Source: a virus
Reading direction: 5' to 3' (one strand)
DNA: 64,000 nt
Virus record (IMG/VR): IMGVR_UViG_3300042384_001374
Span: 1-64,000 of that record
Positions 41,605-49,546 of the stretch are shown here, piece by piece (within the stretch, counting starts at the first letter, position 1; each line of letters starts with the position of its first letter). A program made the position numbers and the translations under genes. Below the pieces are notes generated by a model. The model was not told where the DNA came from. It made no database searches and worked only from the letters and a program-made list of their open reading frames with translations.

Positions 41605-43029
41605 ATGAGCAAAATAAAGAATCTCAGCGAAGACATCACCAAAGCGCCACCACATGCAATAGGACCTGAAAAATCCACTCTTTCATCTATGTTGCAAGAA
41701 CCCGGACGATTTATCCGGCAAGCGCTCAATGAAAATCTAGTTGTTGACGACTATTACATTCCAGCCCATCGCCATCTTTATCAATTTTTGCTCAAACTTC
41801 ACGAACAAGGAGAGCAAATCGAATTGGTGTCACTGGTCCAGCGGCTACTTGACAACGGGCAGCTTGATCGAATTGGAGGCGCGTCGACACTTGCCGAGCT
41901 GCATAACTACGCTATCGGACACAGCCATTTCTCTCTTCATTTGTCTCAAGTGAAAGACAAAGCGGTGCTGCGGGAAATCATCCGAAAAGCAAACGCACAA
42001 ATCCGTGCGGCTTACGAACAGCCCGATGAAGTCAAAGAGCTGGTCAACCAGCTTGCTTCGGACGCCGCTGAAATGGCGGTGAAGACCGAAAACCGGGCGT
42101 CCGATTTCAAAAAGTATCGCGAACAAATTGTCACTCCGGATTCGATGAAAGAACAAGTGGTCAGCTACCTCAACGGCGACCGGGTGCTTGGTGGAGACGG
42201 CTTTTTCCTTTCCCCGTTCGATCTCGCATTCCGCAAGCACGAGTGGACGGTGTGGTGCGGAACGAGCACCCACGGCAAATCGCAAGCCGTGCAGAATCAG
42301 CTCGCTTGGCTTGCATCGCTCGGCCGCAAGTCGATCATCGCTTCGCTGGAGCAGCCGCCCGAAATCACGCTTGGTCAAATCCTCAAGGCAATGACCGCCT
42401 ACAAGGACATCGCAAGAAGCGAGGAATTCGAACCGGCGTGGGGCTACATAAACACCCAGATCCAGATGTATCGCGGGCAACGCAAGACCAGCCCGAAGCA
42501 TCTCATCGAAACCTTTCGTCAAGCCTATCTGAACAACGGCACGGACACCGGGGTGATTGACAACCTGATGTGCCTGCAAGTGGATAGAGGCGACAACTCG
42601 GCCTTGGCGAACGCCATCGACATGTTCCGGGTGTTTGTTTCGGAGTATCCATTTCACCTTCATCTTGTCGTCCACCCCCGCAAACCGGGAGGCAACGAAT
42701 CACCCAACCGCGCACCCACCCAAGCCGACATCCGTGGACCGGCAGAAATCGGCGATCAACCGAACAACGTCATCGTCATTTCCCGAGACTTGGACAAGAG
42801 CCGAAAGCTCGCCGAGATGGAAGCGGGGCATTTCTCCAAGCTCGAACGCGAAGCCTTCTGGCAAAGCACTCCCTGCGGCAAGATTGCGGTTGAAAAGCAG
42901 CGCATGACCGGCTCGATGCCCATCAAGCACACTTGGTTTGACCCGGTTTGCAACCAGTTCATGGATCACCCCGGCAAAGCCAGACCGATGTTCTTGATTC
43001 CACCGTGGGAGGTTGAGCCTTTGGCTTGA
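41605..43029 (+). CDS. dnaB: DnaB-type replicative helicase
   Basis: 474 residues from ATG 41605, preceded by AAAGGAG, one of the few clear Shine-Dalgarno sequences here. Residues 10-150 form the DnaB N-terminal helical domain (EKSTLSSMLQEPGRF, RIGGASTLAELHNYAIG). The RecA-like core has Walker A GTSTHGKS at about 219-226 and downstream motifs SLEQPPE, VIDNLMCLQ (Walker B) and HPRKPGG. It unwinds DNA at the fork. No DNA polymerase or primase is visible in the window. Confidence 0.88.
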   Translation: MSKIKNLSEDITKAPPHAIGPEKSTLSSMLQEPGRFIRQALNENLVVDDYYIPAHRHLYQFLLKLHEQGEQIELVSLVQRLLDNGQLDRIGGASTLAELHNYAIGHSHFSLHLSQVKDKAVLREIIRKANAQIRAAYEQPDEVKELVNQLASDAAEMAVKTENRASDFKKYREQIVTPDSMKEQVVSYLNGDRVLGGDGFFLSPFDLAFRKHEWTVWCGTSTHGKSQAVQNQLAWLASLGRKSIIASLEQPPEITLGQILKAMTAYKDIARSEEFEPAWGYINTQIQMYRGQRKTSPKHLIETFRQAYLNNGTDTGVIDNLMCLQVDRGDNSALANAIDMFRVFVSEYPFHLHLVVHPRKPGGNESPNRAPTQADIRGPAEIGDQPNNVIVISRDLDKSRKLAEMEAGHFSKLEREAFWQSTPCGKIAVEKQRMTGSMPIKHTWFDPVCNQFMDHPGKARPMFLIPPWEVEPLA

Positions 43030-43038
43030 GAGCTTAGT

Positions 43039-43203
43039 ATGAACGATTCAGTCACTCTTTGTTCTTTCTGCAACAAACCAGCAACCACCTATCACATTCC
43101 GCCCAATGTAAACAGCAAAACCTTCGCTGCCATCCCACTTTGCGGCGGCGATCATCGCGGCGGCGTCCGAACCAAAAAGAAGTCTAAAAAATGCGCGACA
43201 TAG
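43039..43203 (+). CDS. Small zinc-finger-like protein
   Basis: 54 residues; CSFCNKPATTYHIPP and CGGDH give a Cys/His cluster, followed by a Lys-rich tail. It overlaps the next gene by 13 nt. Confidence 0.55.
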   Translation: MNDSVTLCSFCNKPATTYHIPPNVNSKTFAAIPLCGGDHRGGVRTKKKSKKCAT

Positions 43204-43565
43204 CCATGATGGAAATTCACCGGAGGACCAAAGGGGTGGGCCGCAGCAAGCCGGGCGACATCTCTGGTTGTTTCGACATTGCGATGGGCCACAACCGCTA
43301 CGCAGGCCCGAGAACAGCCGTGTGCAAGGTGATGGTGAAGCAAGGTTGGGAGTGCTTGACCATCGCAATCAAATACCGGGTCAGGAGCCGCCTCTACGAA
43401 CGGGCTCCCAATCCGTCTGAAGAAGCTCGCCTGTTGCCGCTGTTCTTCCACGAATGGGAGCTGCCCATCCGGGTGTTTGTGATGCCAATCGACATCGACG
43501 CACCCGCAAGATATTTGCTTTCTGAACGCAGCAACCAACTTATGGATCATTTACCCCAATTTTAG
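43191..43565 (+). CDS. Hypothetical basic protein
   Basis: 124 residues; ATG 43206 is an alternative start. Basic N-terminus, beta-rich centre (CKVMVKQGWECLTIAIKYRV). Its TAG stop is in the degenerate palindrome at 43560. Unrecognised. Confidence 0.55.
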   Translation: MRDIAMMEIHRRTKGVGRSKPGDISGCFDIAMGHNRYAGPRTAVCKVMVKQGWECLTIAIKYRVRSRLYERAPNPSEEARLLPLFFHEWELPIRVFVMPIDIDAPARYLLSERSNQLMDHLPQF

Positions 43566-43577
43566 CCAAAACCAAAA
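43560..43577. repeat. TTTTAGCC palindrome, copy 23 (degenerate)
   Basis: TTTTAGCCAAAACCAAAA; only the left arm is intact. It contains the TAG stop of the 43191 gene. Confidence 0.6.
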
Positions 43578-43584
43578 ACATTTC

Positions 43585-43854
43585 ATGTCATCCACCGAAC
43601 AAATCCTTGCCGAGCGTCCAGCGACTCACGGCCGCTTTGAGGACAACTCGCGCATCACCTGCGACATCATGCAGGTGCTTCAACAATCTCCAAACTGGAA
43701 ATTGACTTCTCCAACCATCAAAGTTGGAACCATCATGATCGTCCACAAATTAGCCCGCGCTTTCTCCGGTGATTTGAACTATTCCGATCATTGGCTTGAC
43801 GTGGCAGGTTATGCCAGTCTGATTTTCGACACCAACCAACAACCAACCAACTGA
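43585..43854 (+). CDS. Hypothetical protein (DUF6378-like)
   Basis: 89 residues. HGRFEDNSRITCDIMQVLQQ ... KLARAFSGDLNYSDHWLDVA, then a final DIAGYA-like segment, is a pattern seen in many phage proteins annotated as DUF6378 or similar; I am not sure of the number. Confidence 0.55.
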   Translation: MSSTEQILAERPATHGRFEDNSRITCDIMQVLQQSPNWKLTSPTIKVGTIMIVHKLARAFSGDLNYSDHWLDVAGYASLIFDTNQQPTN

Positions 43855-43858
43855 CATC

Positions 43859-44377
43859 ATGCTCTCACGAATCCACGTTCTCACTGAAAAGCTCACTGCC
43901 GCCACCGCTCCGATTTTCATGGAGCACAAAACCTACGATGACATTCTTGCCGCCATGTGTTTGTTGATGGCGCGTATTGTGCAGTCAACTCCGGAAAAAG
44001 GTCAGGAACTTCAAGTTTTAGACAACGCTCAAAACCAAATTTCCCATGCTCTCACGCAATTCCTCAAGCTTGAAGAACAAATTATCAACGCCCGTGCGGC
44101 CGAAAGGGACCGGGCTCGGAAACTCGTTGAAGACGGCATTGCTGGTTTTGGAGATCTTACCGTCGTCAACGGAAATGAGTTTGGACCCGCTTTTGTCGGA
44201 AAGCCAGTTGCCATTGAAGCAGAAACCATTTTGCAAATTGACGACAGGCTCCCAGAAGATGATGAATTTCCCGATTCATTCGAAGCGACCAGTTCCAAAG
44301 ATCAAAACGACATGGCCAGCGACATTGAAGACGGCTACAACCCGGACGGCCCGAGAAGTTACGCACAAGGCATTTAA
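43859..44377 (+). CDS. Hypothetical acidic protein
   Basis: 172 residues, helical N-terminal half and acidic C-terminal tail (DIEDGYNPDGPRS). It overlaps the start of the HNH gene. Unrecognised. Confidence 0.55.
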   Translation: MLSRIHVLTEKLTAATAPIFMEHKTYDDILAAMCLLMARIVQSTPEKGQELQVLDNAQNQISHALTQFLKLEEQIINARAAERDRARKLVEDGIAGFGDLTVVNGNEFGPAFVGKPVAIEAETILQIDDRLPEDDEFPDSFEATSSKDQNDMASDIEDGYNPDGPRSYAQGI

Positions 44378-44750
44378 AAAAGCCCGCAAGCAGTCCGCTG
44401 GCGCTCAGCGTCGCAAAGCCCTAGAAGCCTCTTACAAAGCTGCCTGTGAGGAAATACATCCTGAAGCCGTTTGTGCCGTCTGCGGCGTCCGTAGCGAAAG
44501 CGCAGGCATGGAGCGCCATCACGTCGCGGGCCGCCGTAAAGCCAGCATGTGCTTCTTCGTTCTGCTCCACACCCCGTGTCATCACGAAAGGGTCCACGCC
44601 AATCCCAAATGGGCCGAAGCAAACGGTTTGCTCTGGAGTGGTCGCAACTCTAAAACCCTTACTCTTGCCGACGCAAACCGACTTCTGGCTTTAATGCCGC
44701 ACCCGCCAAGCGATTGCATTCCTCGCTGGATCAAGCACACGCCTCAATAA
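44325..44750 (+). CDS. HNH-type nuclease
   Basis: 141 residues if begun at TTG 44325; there is no in-frame ATG in a sensible place, so the start is uncertain. CAVCGVRSESAGMERHHVAG, then CHHERVHANPKWAE form a Cys/His zinc site and H-N-H-like core, as in small phage HNH endonucleases. It may be a packaging-associated nuclease or a mobile homing enzyme. It overlaps the 43859 gene in another frame. Confidence 0.65.
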   Translation: MKTATTRTAREVTHKAFKKARKQSAGAQRRKALEASYKAACEEIHPEAVCAVCGVRSESAGMERHHVAGRRKASMCFFVLLHTPCHHERVHANPKWAEANGLLWSGRNSKTLTLADANRLLALMPHPPSDCIPRWIKHTPQ

Positions 44751-44754
44751 ATTT

Positions 44755-45150
44755 ATGACCAACACACCTACACTCGACCAACTCGAAGCCCTTGTCCTAG
44801 AATGGGGAAAAGCCAAAGGCATTCTCGAACACGCTACGCCAGAATCCCAGTTTCGCAAAACTCTGGAAGAGGTTCAAGAAATTGCAGACGGACTTGAATT
44901 TGGAATTGATGAAGAAATTCTGGATGGTATCGGAGACACGGGGGTAACTCTAATCTTGCTTGCCGCCCTTAAAGGCTGGACGTTCCGTCAGTGTCTTGCG
45001 CACGCCTACGGCATTATTTCCAAACGCACCGGACGAATGGTTGATGGAATGTTCGTGAAAGATGTTCCGTCAAGCGATGATGACCTTGGTGAACTAGACG
45101 CGTCCAAAGCTTGTCGTGTGGGTGATGAACCCTGCGAAAGCTGCCAATAA
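44755..45150 (+). CDS. MazG-like nucleotide pyrophosphohydrolase
   Basis: 131 residues. QFRKTLEEVQEIADGLEFG and EEILDGIGDTGVTLILLA carry the E-x-x-E ... D-x-x-D type metal-binding motifs of MazG. AYGIISKRTGRMVDGMFVKD is typical of phage MazG-like proteins. These hydrolyse NTPs or alarmones in infection. The tail ends with CRVGDEPCESCQ. Followed by a palindrome. Confidence 0.78.
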   Translation: MTNTPTLDQLEALVLEWGKAKGILEHATPESQFRKTLEEVQEIADGLEFGIDEEILDGIGDTGVTLILLAALKGWTFRQCLAHAYGIISKRTGRMVDGMFVKDVPSSDDDLGELDASKACRVGDEPCESCQ

Positions 45151-45167
45151 TTTTAGCCACGGCTAAA
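45151..45167. repeat. TTTTAGCC palindrome, copy 24
   Basis: TTTTAGCCACGGCTAAA, directly after the MazG-like gene stop. Confidence 0.93.
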
Positions 45168-45382
45168 CAAATCCCGTCCGTAAACAATCGGACAAATGAC
45201 CGAAGCGTGATTGCAAGCGCGTGACGGCAAGAAGCCTATATGGTAAGTGGCTCCCCATCTGCTCGGCGTGGTAACAACTGACCGGGCGCATTCTCCAGCC
45301 AACCCAACTCATAAGCGAACATTACATCGGCCGCGCCGCCGAAGCTGCCGCCCGAGCCCGTCACAACCGAATCCACAAACCA
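45168..45382. other. Gene-free stretch
   Basis: 215 nt. Small hairpin GTCCGTAAACAATCGGAC at about 45177. The last 108 nt are open in the frame of the next gene but have no standard start codon; the predicted extension is Ala/Arg-rich. Confidence 0.35.
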
Positions 45383-46003
45383 ATGAAAAAGACCGCCAAG
45401 AAAAAGACCGCCGCCAAGAAAGTTCCAAGCAAGCAGGCCCGCGCCTTCTCGCAAGCCTTGGAGACATTCAAGAAGCCTGAGTCCCCAATCGAACTTCAGC
45501 ACGCGGAACACCTGCTTGTTCGTAAAATTGGTCAGGTGATAAAAGAACCGGCTGACAGCTTTGTGGATTTGCCTAATTCCGATCCAGTTCCAGAGCATGC
45601 CGAAAATTGGGAATCCGTGCCCAACTACGGCCCTTCCACCGAAGTGGACGAAGAAGCGATGGCTCGCGAGGTGTTGTTTGGCGAGATGCCAGTTTCTGAT
45701 GCTCATGCAGCAGCCGTAGAAGCGTCGCCGCCTAACCTTGGCCACATAGTGCCACAAACCACACCCGACGCGCCACAAACGCCCCTACACGACGAAAAGC
45801 TCGGACAAAACCTTAAACCATCCGAAACCACCGACGATCAACTCGACCCAGAGCAACTCGCCAACAACATTGAGCTGCTGATCGACTCGCTCAACTTCAT
45901 CCACGACCGGGGATGGCTGCGCAAAATGCAGGAAAAAGACATCCAAATCGTCAAAGCCCGCATTAAGTGCGGACGCAAAATTATCAGTCAACTCCGCAAC
46001 TAA
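45383..46003 (+). CDS. Hypothetical protein with basic N-terminus
   Basis: 206 residues. MKKTAKKKTAAKKVPSKQAR is histone-H1-like; the middle is acidic and Pro-rich; the C-terminal helix NNIELLIDSLNFIHDRGWL is compact. The TAA stop abuts the palindrome at 46004. Unrecognised. Confidence 0.6.
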   Translation: MKKTAKKKTAAKKVPSKQARAFSQALETFKKPESPIELQHAEHLLVRKIGQVIKEPADSFVDLPNSDPVPEHAENWESVPNYGPSTEVDEEAMAREVLFGEMPVSDAHAAAVEASPPNLGHIVPQTTPDAPQTPLHDEKLGQNLKPSETTDDQLDPEQLANNIELLIDSLNFIHDRGWLRKMQEKDIQIVKARIKCGRKIISQLRN

Positions 46004-46021
46004 TTTTAGCCACGACTAAAA
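46004..46021. repeat. TTTTAGCC palindrome, copy 25
   Basis: TTTTAGCCACGACTAAAA; directly after the 45383 TAA stop, and its last A begins ATG 46021. Confidence 0.93.
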
Positions 46022-46233
46022 TGGAAGAGATCAACCTTGCCGCGCCTAACCAGCAAAAAAAAAGCGGCTTTATTCTGCGTCCAACCCCGGACCCGGAACC
46101 TCCCGTCGTCGTTCCGTGCTGCCAATACGTTCTTACCGATACCCAAGAATACTCAGTATTCTGGAATCCTTTCAACAAAGTAGTGCAATGTCACAACTGT
46201 GGACACATCTGGACCCCGGAATCCATCAAGTGA
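46021..46233 (+). CDS. Zinc-ribbon protein
   Basis: 70 residues from ATG 46021. CCQYVLTDTQ and CHNCGHIW make a zinc ribbon. GTGA overlap with the next gene. Confidence 0.6.
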   Translation: MEEINLAAPNQQKKSGFILRPTPDPEPPVVVPCCQYVLTDTQEYSVFWNPFNKVVQCHNCGHIWTPESIK

Positions 46234-46544
46234 GCAAAAAACCCAAAACCAAAAAAATCGGAGTCAAGGAACTGCTTGCGCTTTTAGGTGCTGATCCAAA
46301 CGAAGCTATCCCAACCGGACTGCGCGAAGCGGAATGGGCCACGCAATTAGAAGGCTGTGAACATGAGCCCGTCGGGCTTGGGAAATGCTCAACAACCAGC
46401 AAGGTAATGTTCTTGTCATTCTCTCAAGCCAAAGCCGCCAGCAAGCGCCGTCTCAAGCGCGGATCAAATGCCAACGCTTTCCGGATTTATCTGTGCCCGG
46501 ATTGTTCGCACTTTCACATGACCAGCCAAGTCAAACGCTCATGA
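46230..46544 (+). CDS. Hypothetical basic protein
   Basis: 104 residues from GTG 46230. KKPKTKKIGVKELLALLGAD, then FLSFSQAKAASKRRLKRGSN and CPDCSHFHMTS near the end, suggesting nucleic-acid binding. It carries a gene-end-type hairpin inside the frame (HEPVGLGK). Confidence 0.55.
   Translation: MSKKPKTKKIGVKELLALLGADPNEAIPTGLREAEWATQLEGCEHEPVGLGKCSTTSKVMFLSFSQAKAASKRRLKRGSNANAFRIYLCPDCSHFHMTSQVKRS
46366..46378 (+). repeat. Gene-end-type hairpin AGCCC-GTC-GGGCT (intragenic)
   Basis: Inside the 46230 gene; followed by TGGGAAATG. Confidence 0.6.
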
Positions 46545-46717
46545 CTGAAACCCTACCACATAAAAAAGACGACCAAGACTTCATCGACAAACACGGCCGC
46601 AACCACACTTGCGAATGCGGTTTGACCAACATTTGGAGCCCACGTTTCGACATGTGGATGTGTTCCGGTAACCTCGCCAAATACAAAGCACTCTACAAAA
46701 ATTCCCTTGAAGTATGA
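46541..46717 (+). CDS. Small Cys-containing protein
   Basis: 58 residues from ATG 46541, CECGLTNIWSPRFDMWMCSG. ATGA overlaps on both sides. Confidence 0.5.
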   Translation: MTETLPHKKDDQDFIDKHGRNHTCECGLTNIWSPRFDMWMCSGNLAKYKALYKNSLEV

Positions 46718-46935
46718 ATTCCATCTGCCACTACAAAGAAAACGAACAAGGATATTGGAATTCCGATTGCGGCAAAACATTTGACTCGATCACTTGGCAC
46801 GATTATGCCCGCGATTTTATTTGGTGTCCCTATTGCGGATCTGAAATGAATTCTGAAATGCACATGTCAAAACAAGACCTTAAAGAAGATCGCGGCGACC
46901 GGGCGCATCAAGAAAGGAAAGATGACGAAGAGTGA
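46714..46935 (+). CDS. Zinc-binding-like protein
   Basis: 73 residues; CHYKENEQGYWNSDCGKTF and CPYCGSEMN match a common short phage zinc protein with an acidic tail. Coupled to the next gene by GTGA. Confidence 0.6.
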   Translation: MNSICHYKENEQGYWNSDCGKTFDSITWHDYARDFIWCPYCGSEMNSEMHMSKQDLKEDRGDRAHQERKDDEE

Positions 46936-47141
46936 GCGCAAAAAAGAAAACAGCCCAGCACGTTTATGCGCTAAAAGTCAGCGAGATCCTAAAAAAGCTG
47001 GGAATCCCTGAGGCCAAACAAGACAAATTCGGAAATCCTTATATCAACCCGGAATATTTGACGCGCCTTCCAGTTACGGTAAAATCTGATTACCAGTCAA
47101 AAGATTGCCACCGGGTAATTTTCAAGCTTTATAAGCAATAG
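46932..47141 (+). CDS. Hypothetical basic protein
   Basis: 69 residues from GTG 46932, basic, ending FKLYKQ. Unrecognised. Confidence 0.5.
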   Translation: MSAKKKTAQHVYALKVSEILKKLGIPEAKQDKFGNPYINPEYLTRLPVTVKSDYQSKDCHRVIFKLYKQ

Positions 47142-47164
47142 AAACAACCAAAAAACCCAAAATC

Positions 47165-47263
47165 ATGACTACCATTGACATTGTAATTTTAATTTGGTCC
47201 GCCGTCATCGGCGTAATTTTCATTTTTTGGCATGTTTTTATCAGCGGGAGAAGGGGACGATAA
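47165..47263 (+). CDS. Small membrane peptide
   Basis: 32 residues, MTTIDIVILIWSAVIGVIFI..., one membrane span then GRRGR. 5 nt before the next ATG. Confidence 0.45.
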   Translation: MTTIDIVILIWSAVIGVIFIFWHVFISGRRGR

Positions 47264-47268
47264 CTTTT

Positions 47269-47676
47269 ATGGAAAATACAATACAAAGCGAAGTAACGTT
47301 GCCATGCACGCCTAGTGATGCATTTAAAATGGTGGAATTCATTCGCCGATACAATAGGTGGAGGCGCGGCGACGAATCGCTTGAGATGGAATCACCGAAA
47401 GCCATTGGAGATGCCCTTGATGCTGTTTGCAGCTTTATAGAAACTCTAGAACGCGAGCAAGACGAATGGGTCGCCAAAGCGGTAGAGCTATGCGCCGAGC
47501 GGGAATCCAATGCCATGCAGGCGTTGGCGTATAAAGCCGAGCGGGACGAGGCGCGTGCAATGGCGCGTGACATGCGGAACCAGCTCGAAAAGGCATCAAC
47601 GGCCCGACTGCTCTTTCCTTCCGAGAACGCTGGGGGCCATGCGCCCGGAGTAAAAGATCAAGCCAATGAAAAGTAA
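47269..47676 (+). CDS. Hypothetical protein at the left end of the cassette array
   Basis: 135 residues from ATG 47269. FIRRYNRWRRGDESLEMESP then a charged coiled coil, a layout common in phage proteins. Its 3' end lies in attC A, so it could itself be the first cassette, or phage backbone next to which the array was inserted. The next gene starts 11 nt before its stop. Confidence 0.65.
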   Translation: MENTIQSEVTLPCTPSDAFKMVEFIRRYNRWRRGDESLEMESPKAIGDALDAVCSFIETLEREQDEWVAKAVELCAERESNAMQALAYKAERDEARAMARDMRNQLEKASTARLLFPSENAGGHAPGVKDQANEK

Positions 47677-47717
47677 CAGAAAAGCTTCTCCGGGTCGTAT
47701 GCGCTCCCTTGTTCGTC
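47622..47717 (+). repeat. attC-like site A
   Basis: R'' CGAGAAC, R' GTTCGTC. Arms GGGGGCCATGCGCCCGGAG and CTCCGGGTCGTATGCGCTCCC pair with extrahelical bases on the 3' arm. The loop holds the 47269 stop and ATG 47666. Confidence 0.85.
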
Positions 47718-48001
47718 CGTGGCAGGAACTCGCGACCCATGCTGACAAAACAATCACGCCGACCGTGGGTGAGACGCTGGAATACCTCTGGGATGGCTAC
47801 CGTGGAGAGGGGCAATGGAGGTCATGCACGATCACACGGATTGATGAGGGGCAATCATGGACGCGACTCCATGCCCGAATGTATTGGGGTTTCGATCACG
47901 CGGATCGCCACCCACGCGAACAAATACTGCACCCACGGGCATTCCGTCGGACGAACGCTAGGGCTATGACGCCAGCAACTGAATCAGACCATGGAAAGTA
48001 A
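47666..48001 (+). CDS. Cassette 1 hypothetical protein
   Basis: 111 residues, MKSNRKASPGRMRSLVRPWQ.... The start codon lies in attC A, so the first 15 residues are encoded by the site and the rest by the cassette (47712-48037). The C-terminal part (LEYLWDGYRGEGQWRSCTIT, TRLHARMYWGFDHADRHPRE) is common in environmental ORFs but unnamed. It overlaps the next ORF by 11 nt. Confidence 0.6.
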   Translation: MKSNRKASPGRMRSLVRPWQELATHADKTITPTVGETLEYLWDGYRGEGQWRSCTITRIDEGQSWTRLHARMYWGFDHADRHPREQILHPRAFRRTNARAMTPATESDHGK

Positions 48002-48043
48002 CAGAAAAGCTATTGAGGGTCGGGCATCAGCCCCTTGTTCTCG
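47950..48043 (+). repeat. attC-like site B
   Basis: R'' GACGAAC, R' GTTCTCG. Arm core GGGCTATG pairs with CATCAGCCC with one extra base on the 3' arm. The loop holds ATG 47991 and TAA 47999-48001. Confidence 0.85.
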
Positions 48044-48350
48044 GTCTTTTGATGACCTACTGGAGAGCTTGGACGCATGGATCGAGGACGCGCTAAAAGG
48101 CTCGAAGCCTATCGGACTAACGCTATCCCGCGCCCGCACCACCATCACCGATCAAAGGGATAGGATCGGGGAAATCTTCGATGCGTTGGAATGCCAGAAT
48201 AAGGAAGTGGAAAAGCTCCGCGCCGCCATCCGAAACCTCCGCGATGTAAAGGGACGCCATCATACGCAAATCGCCACGGAACAACTCTTCGCCCTTCTTC
48301 CCGAGAACGATGAGCCCATGCGCGGCGAAAATGGAACGAATATGAAATGA
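47991..48350 (+). CDS. Cassette 2 hypothetical coiled-coil protein
   Basis: 119 residues, MESNRKAIEGRASAPCSRSF.... The first 20 nt nearly repeat those of the 47666 ORF because both come from attC sites. The cassette-encoded part is helical (FDALECQNKEVEKLRAAIRN). Unrecognised. Confidence 0.6.
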   Translation: MESNRKAIEGRASAPCSRSFDDLLESLDAWIEDALKGSKPIGLTLSRARTTITDQRDRIGEIFDALECQNKEVEKLRAAIRNLRDVKGRHHTQIATEQLFALLPENDEPMRGENGTNMK

Positions 48351-48393
48351 AATTGAGGAGCTTCTGGCCGTCGAATGCGGCGGCTTGTTCTCT
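48302..48393 (+). repeat. attC-like site C
   Basis: R'' CGAGAAC, R' GTTCTCT. Arms AGCCCATGCGCGGC and GCCGTCGAATGCGGCGGCT pair with bulged bases. ATGA of the 48347 frame is in the loop. Confidence 0.85.
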
Positions 48394-48409
48394 GAATCAG
48401 CCCGAATAA
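48347..48409 (+). CDS. Possible 20-residue peptide at the start of cassette 3
   Basis: MKLRSFWPSNAAACSLNQPE, ATGA-coupled to the previous ORF and reading across R'. It may serve only to bring ribosomes to 48428. Confidence 0.3.
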   Translation: MKLRSFWPSNAAACSLNQPE

Positions 48410-48427
48410 CACGAACGACGACGATCA

Positions 48428-48637
48428 ATGAAAGACGAAGATATAGCCGATGCCGAAGCGCAAGGATTTGCTTCCCTCAAGTGGGACGCCGCCGAAAATC
48501 GAGATATCAAAACCGCCCTTGAAATGCAAAAGGCGGAAACGGAATCACTTTGCCGTCTGGCGAAGATGATTGAACAACCCGACCCGGAAGATCCAACGAA
48601 AGCCGCCGACTGGTGGAAACCTGAAACCGACCAATGA
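48428..48637 (+). CDS. Cassette 3 hypothetical acidic protein
   Basis: 69 residues, MKDEDIADAEAQGFASLKWD..., helical and acidic. ATGA overlap with 48634. This cassette is double length and holds two ORFs. Confidence 0.55.
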   Translation: MKDEDIADAEAQGFASLKWDAAENRDIKTALEMQKAETESLCRLAKMIEQPDPEDPTKAADWWKPETDQ

Positions 48638-49047
48638 AAAACAACCGCACGCAAAAAGAAGTGATCCAAGAACGCCAACGAAATGCCGGGTCCAATATCG
48701 CGGCGTATCTGCCAAAACCTCCTGGATCGTATGGAAACCCTTACGAACGGCAACAGACCGCAAACAAGCCGCAGCATCTACGTCCTGATTCGGAAGGCTG
48801 GTGGTGGAGGCTTTGTAAGGGCGAGTGGGAATGCGGCAAGGCTGAATACATCCAGTGGGAAGACGCTGGAGAACCCGAACAAGAGCGAGTATTAGCGTGG
48901 TCCCGTGGAGGATGTTACACGCGATGCGACCAAATCAACCTTCGCTTGGACTCTGGGACACGCTGGTTCAAAGCAACTCCGCCCATCTTGGATTCAGAGA
49001 ACACAACCAGCCCATCTACGGGCGCAACTGAAAAAGATCATGAGTGA
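48634..49047 (+). CDS. Cassette 3 second hypothetical protein
   Basis: 137 residues. Basic N-terminus, then EGWWWRLCKGEWECGKAEYI and a Trp/Cys-rich centre. The stop lies in attC D. Unrecognised. Confidence 0.55.
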   Translation: MKNNRTQKEVIQERQRNAGSNIAAYLPKPPGSYGNPYERQQTANKPQHLRPDSEGWWWRLCKGEWECGKAEYIQWEDAGEPEQERVLAWSRGGCYTRCDQINLRLDSGTRWFKATPPILDSENTTSPSTGATEKDHE

Positions 49048-49092
49048 GAAAATGGAAAGCGATAGCCCGTTAGATGCGGCGACTTGTTCGGC
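48996..49092 (+). repeat. attC-like site D
   Basis: R'' AGAGAAC, R' GTTCGGC. Arms AGCCCATCTACGGGC and GCCCGTTAGATGCGGC pair with two extrahelical bases on the 3' arm. The loop holds ATG 49040 and TGA 49045-49047. Confidence 0.88.
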
Positions 49093-49405
49093 TCTTCTTG
49101 ATGCCTCGCTCGACCTGCTCGCCGGATGGTGCGATGCCGTGAAAAACGGCGGCACTGGGTGGGATGATTGGGACGGATGGTATAAAGACGCCTGCTATCG
49201 CCCCGGCCCGCTGCGCGAACTGATCGATGCTCGCATAGCGAAGATCGCCGCCGATGAATCTGAATGTCCGAGATGCCATGCAACGCGCACATATTACGAC
49301 GGGTGGAACTGTCCGACTGAAGGATGTGATTCTTTGCCGAACGCATCAGCGATGGCACCGCCGCCCCAGCGGCTGCCATCCACGAAGGACGTTCCCGGCG
49401 GTTGA
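49040..49405 (+). CDS. Cassette 4 hypothetical zinc-binding protein
   Basis: 121 residues from ATG 49040 in attC D. GGTGWDDWDGWYKDACYRPG in the middle, then CPRCHATRTYYDGWNCPTEG C as a zinc ribbon. The C-terminal tail is encoded by attC E. Similar short proteins occur in many phages and environmental cassettes. Confidence 0.6.
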   Translation: MSEKMESDSPLDAATCSALLDASLDLLAGWCDAVKNGGTGWDDWDGWYKDACYRPGPLRELIDARIAKIAADESECPRCHATRTYYDGWNCPTEGCDSLPNASAMAPPPQRLPSTKDVPGG

Positions 49406-49425
49406 CCATCCGCGTCTTGTTCTGG
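49336..49425 (+). repeat. attC-like site E
   Basis: R'' GCCGAAC, R' GTTCTGG. Arms GCGATGGCACCGCC and GGCGGTTGACCATCCGCG pair with bulges. An in-frame TTG at 49402 overlaps the 49040 stop. Confidence 0.85.
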
Positions 49426-49448
49426 GTCTTTTTGGGGGCGCGAAAAAA

Positions 49449-49500
49449 TATGAGAATCTCATAAAATAAATGTTGACCTTGTGCGAGAATCTCGTAATGT
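49449..49500 (+). promoter_or_regulatory. Promoter with two operators inside cassette 5
   Basis: Perfect palindromes TATGAGAATCTCATA (49449-49463) and CGAGAATCTCG (49484-49494), centres 33 bp apart. The second overlaps the spacer between TTGACC (49473-49478) and TAATGT (49495-49500), 16 nt apart. Probably bound by the HTH protein encoded at 49819. Confidence 0.72.
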
Positions 49501-49546
49501 CTCCCCAGTTGCACGACGCAACGCCAACACCAAACCAAACACGAAA

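Noticed and set aside
41845-42675. 276-codon minus-strand frame
   Set aside because: Antisense to the DnaB-like helicase.
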